Below, piece by piece: positions 5,988 through 8,234 of a stretch of 8,234 nt of DNA. Source of the stretch: an uncultured Peptococcaceae bacterium. GTDB lineage: Bacteria > Bacillota > Peptococcia > Peptococcales > Peptococcaceae. Both the position numbers and the translations under genes were made by a program. Position 1 is the first letter of the stretch. The number at the start of each line of letters is the position of its first letter. The stretch lies in the NCBI GenBank assembly GCA_938044045.1, contig CALIQN010000087.1, positions 1-8,234 of the forward strand, in the 5' to 3' direction. The notes beneath the pieces were generated by a model, which was not told the origin of the DNA, made no database searches, and was given only the letters and a program-made list of their open reading frames with translations.

Positions 5988-6521
5988 ATGGAGAGAACAC
6001 AAAAAAGACATACGCTGATTTCTGAAGAGGATATCGCGAGAAAAGTCAAAGAATTGGGACAACAAATCACAAGAGATTATCCTGATAAGGATAAAAAACT
6101 TATCGTTATTTCAGTATTAAAAGGTGCTATGGTGTTTACAGCGGACTTGATTCGCTCTATCAAGCGACCAGTTACCCTTGAAGTCTTGATCGCAGGGAGC
6201 TATGGGGCACAAATGGAGTCAAGTGGTACAGTCAATCTCAAGTATTTTAGTTTTGATACACTAGAGGATGCCGATGTTATTTTGGTTGATGATATCACAG
6301 ATACAGGACGTACCTTGCTCGCTATCGGCAAAACTTTGGAATCTTATAAGCCATCTTCATTGAAATACTGTACTTTTTTGGATAAGCCAGCTCGTCGTGT
6401 CGTCAATCTCAAGGCAGATTATGTCGGTTATGAAATACCGGATGAATTTGTCGTGGGCTATGGCTTGGACTTTGCAGAAGAGTATCGAGATTTGCCGGAA
6501 ATCGCAATTATTGAACCATAG
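5988..6521 (+). CDS. hpt: Hypoxanthine (guanine) phosphoribosyltransferase
   Basis: The enzyme joins PRPP to hypoxanthine or guanine, giving IMP or GMP in purine salvage. The 177-aa product has the normal length of bacterial HPRTs. Key elements: SVLKGAMVF (42-50), the flexible-loop region GSYGAQMESSG (70-80) before the catalytic segment, the PRPP-binding signature VILVDDITDTGRTL (97-110, where most members have ED, here DD, a conservative change), the purine-contacting LDKPARR (131-137, with D132-K133) and DEFVVGYGLDFAEEYRDLP (152-170). The last motif separates it from adenine and xanthine phosphoribosyltransferases. The start is supported by GGAGG 6 nt upstream. guaA begins 8 nt after its stop, so the two are almost certainly one transcript. 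No tilS-hpt-ftsH arrangement, the common home of hpt in Bacilli, is seen. Whether guanine or hypoxanthine is preferred cannot be told from sequence. Confidence 0.96.
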   Translation: MERTQKRHTLISEEDIARKVKELGQQITRDYPDKDKKLIVISVLKGAMVFTADLIRSIKRPVTLEVLIAGSYGAQMESSGTVNLKYFSFDTLEDADVILVDDITDTGRTLLAIGKTLESYKPSSLKYCTFLDKPARRVVNLKADYVGYEIPDEFVVGYGLDFAEEYRDLPEIAIIEP

Positions 6522-6527
6522 GAGGAG
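6519..6527 (+). promoter_or_regulatory. Ribosome binding site of guaA, overlapping the hpt stop
   Basis: TAGGAGGAG includes the hpt stop TAG (6519-6521) and a strong GGAGG (6521-6525) 4 nt before ATG 6530. The arrangement suggests translational coupling of guaA to hpt. Confidence 0.85.
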
Positions 6528-6529
6528 AC

Positions 6530-8068
6530 ATGAGAGACACACACGAACTAATCATCGTTGTAGATTTTGGAGGACAGTACAATCAACTTATCGCACGCCG
6601 TGTACGTGATGCTCAAGTGTATTGTGAAGTCGTACCCTACCAAAAAGCTTTGAGCGTTGTAAAAGAAAAAAATCCAAAGGGTATCATCTTTACAGGAGGC
6701 CCAAATAGTGTCTATGAAGAGAAGGCACCACAGATAGAAAAAGAAATCTTTGAACTTGGGATTCCTGTCTTAGGCCTATGCTATGGGATGCAACTCATGA
6801 GCCATACCTTGGGGGGCAAGGTTGCTCAAGCACCTGTTAGGGAATTTGGCAAATGTGTGACCTATTTTGACACCAATGCCAAGGTATTTTTGGACTTGCC
6901 TCAAGAGAGTGTCACTTGGATGAGCCATGTGGACTATGTCGAAACCATCCCAGAAGGCTTTAAGACAATTGCTCATACAGATAATTGCCCTCATGCTGCT
7001 ATCGAAAATCCTGAAAAGAAGCTCTATGCTATGCAATATCATCCAGAAGTTATGCATACAGACAAAGGTAGTGAAATGCTCAAAAACTTCCTCTTTAACG
7101 TCTGCGAATGCCATGGAGACTGGACCATGGCAAACTATGCTAAAAGTGCCATTGCAGAGATTAAAGAACAAGTGGGCGATGGTAAGGTCGTCCTCGCTTT
7201 ATCCGGTGGGGTGGACTCTTCTGTTGTTGCAGGATTGATTTCTAAAGCAATCGGGGACAAGTTGACCTGTATCTTTATCGATCATGGTCTGATGAGAAAG
7301 AATGAGGGTGACGAAGTTGAGGCAGCCTTTAAGGATAAGGGGCTAAACTTCATCCGTGTCGATGCAGAACAAGACTTTTTAGGTAAGCTAGCTGGCGTTG
7401 AAGATCCAGAGACAAAGCGTAAGTTAATCGGTGAAGAATTTATCCGTGTCCTTGAACGAGAAGGTAGAAAGATAGGTGCTATCGACTATCTAGCACAAGG
7501 CACCATCTATCCAGATGTTATCGAAAGTGGTGTAGGCGATGCTGCTGTCATCAAGAGCCATCACAATGTAGGTGGACTCCCAGCAGTCATTGACTTTAAA
7601 GGCTTAATCGAACCTTTGCGTCCACTCTTTAAAGATGAAGTCAGAAGACTTGGTCTAGAGCTAGGCTTACCAGAATACCTCGTATGGCGTCAACCTTTCC
7701 CTGGTCCAGGGCTAGCCATTCGTATCATGGGCGAAGTTACCAAAGAAAAATGCGATATTTTGAGGGATGCTGATGCGATCTTTAGAGAAGAAATCGCCAA
7801 AGCGAAGCTCGATAGAAGTATCAATCAGTACTTTGCTGTCTTAACAAGCACGAGAACTGTCGGCGTAATGGGTGATTTTAGAACCTATGATTATACTCTA
7901 GCCCTCAGAGGTGTTGTCACCAGTGACTTTATGACAGCAGACTGGGCAAGAATACCTTATGAAGTACTCGATACCATCTCCAGTAGAATCGTCAATGAAG
8001 TCAACCATATCAATAGAATCGTCTATGATATCACCAGCAAACCACCAGCAACGATTGAGTGGGAGTAA
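6530..8068 (+). CDS. guaA: GMP synthase (glutamine-hydrolysing)
   Basis: GuaA converts XMP to GMP with ATP and glutamine, the last step of de novo GMP synthesis. The 512-aa product is the standard two-domain single-chain form. The N-terminal class I glutamine amidotransferase has nucleophile C84 in GLCYGMQ and the H171/E173 pair in QYHPEV. The ATP-pyrophosphatase domain has the P-loop SGGVDSS (225-231) and QGTIYPDVIES (323-333). The GMP synthase C-terminal dimerisation domain includes QPFPGPGLAIR (388-398) and the conserved end KPPATIEWE. All catalytic residues are in place. The N-terminal FGGQYNQLIARRVR resembles clostridial GuaA; Bacilli usually have FGSQYNQL. It follows hpt by 8 nt, so salvage and de novo GMP formation appear co-expressed. 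There is no room for its own promoter or riboswitch, although guaA genes elsewhere in Bacillota are often riboswitch controlled. Confidence 0.98.
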   Translation: MRDTHELIIVVDFGGQYNQLIARRVRDAQVYCEVVPYQKALSVVKEKNPKGIIFTGGPNSVYEEKAPQIEKEIFELGIPVLGLCYGMQLMSHTLGGKVAQAPVREFGKCVTYFDTNAKVFLDLPQESVTWMSHVDYVETIPEGFKTIAHTDNCPHAAIENPEKKLYAMQYHPEVMHTDKGSEMLKNFLFNVCECHGDWTMANYAKSAIAEIKEQVGDGKVVLALSGGVDSSVVAGLISKAIGDKLTCIFIDHGLMRKNEGDEVEAAFKDKGLNFIRVDAEQDFLGKLAGVEDPETKRKLIGEEFIRVLEREGRKIGAIDYLAQGTIYPDVIESGVGDAAVIKSHHNVGGLPAVIDFKGLIEPLRPLFKDEVRRLGLELGLPEYLVWRQPFPGPGLAIRIMGEVTKEKCDILRDADAIFREEIAKAKLDRSINQYFAVLTSTRTVGVMGDFRTYDYTLALRGVVTSDFMTADWARIPYEVLDTISSRIVNEVNHINRIVYDITSKPPATIEWE

Positions 8069-8105
8069 GGGAAATAGAAAAAATATTACATTAAGATGAA
8101 GCATG

Positions 8106-8142
8106 ATAAAAGCCTTCCATCATTTTGATGGAAGGCTTTTAT
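8106..8142. terminator. Intrinsic terminator after guaA
   Basis: A perfect 16-bp inverted repeat (8106-8121 with 8127-8142; core AAAAGCCTTCCATC / GATGGAAGGCTTTT) closes an ATTTT loop. It begins 37 nt past the guaA stop. The T-run (8137-8140) lies in the right arm and pairs with A's in the left arm, so the hairpin is symmetrical and could stop transcription from either side. Confidence 0.85.
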
Positions 8143-8234
8143 AGAAATAGTGGTGGTTGAAACATTAAAGCATTGGCAGGTTTTAAATATATAATTAATA
8201 AAATATTATAGCGTTTATCAGTGAGGGTGCAAAA
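8143..8234. other. AT-rich intergenic sequence to the window end
   Basis: No ORF or RNA gene is recognisable in these 92 bases. A TATAAT (8190-8195) and a TATTAT (8204-8209) are present, but the -35-like TTGAAA (8157-8162) and TTGGCA (8173-8178) are not at 16-18 nt from either, so no promoter is called. It may be the leader region of a gene beyond the window. Confidence 0.4.

Noticed and set aside
5920..6018. Possible 32-codon upstream ORF overlapping the hpt start
   Set aside because: No ribosome site precedes its ATG, its start lies upstream of the likely transcription start near 5958, and the peptide resembles nothing I recognise.

Overview
The window looks like a chromosomal segment of a low-to-moderate GC Bacillota (Firmicutes). 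The mcsA-mcsB-clpC order is diagnostic of that phylum. GuaA has the 'FGGQYNQLIARRVR' N-terminus that I associate with Clostridia rather than Bacilli, so a clostridial-type organism is my best inference; genus cannot be resolved by reading. There are no IS elements, CRISPR arrays, tRNAs or rRNAs, and most of the window is conserved housekeeping sequence.

Layout. (1) Bases 1-3660, plus strand: the 3' end of mcsA, then mcsB (overlapping mcsA by 8 nt) and clpC (11 nt after mcsB), closed by a strong hairpin terminator with T-tracts on both sides. This is the protein-arginine-phosphorylation branch of protein quality control: McsB (helped by McsA) tags proteins with phosphoarginine, and the ClpC unfoldase recognises the tag and feeds the substrates to ClpP. 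(2) Bases 3679-5746, minus strand: a two-gene unit with a DEAD-box RNA helicase (YfmL-like in size) first and, one nucleotide after its stop, a NUDIX hydrolase. It converges on clpC at the shared terminator. (3) Bases 5747-5987: a 241-bp divergent intergenic region holding promoters for both flanking units. (4) Bases 5988-8068, plus strand: hpt (hypoxanthine/guanine phosphoribosyltransferase) and guaA (GMP synthase), 8 nt apart, a purine salvage/GMP-forming pair, followed by a 16-bp perfect hairpin terminator. (5) Bases 8143-8234: AT-rich non-coding sequence running off the window.

The most unusual item is the NUDIX gene. Its N-terminal ~165 residues are an intact NUDIX enzyme resembling the IPP-isomerase-like subgroup but without that enzyme's catalytic Cys. 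Residues ~165-213 then match a RelB/DinJ-family antitoxin ribbon-helix-helix domain, and a ~77-residue polar tail follows. No toxin gene is present in the window. A catalytic NUDIX domain joined to an antitoxin-type DNA-binding/dimerisation domain, in an operon with an RNA helicase, is the best candidate here for an undescribed arrangement. Smaller points are the DEID form of helicase motif II, a conservatively altered RDxxRA-like motif in McsB, an LGF ClpP-docking loop in ClpC, and a palindrome on the helicase promoter's -35 element.
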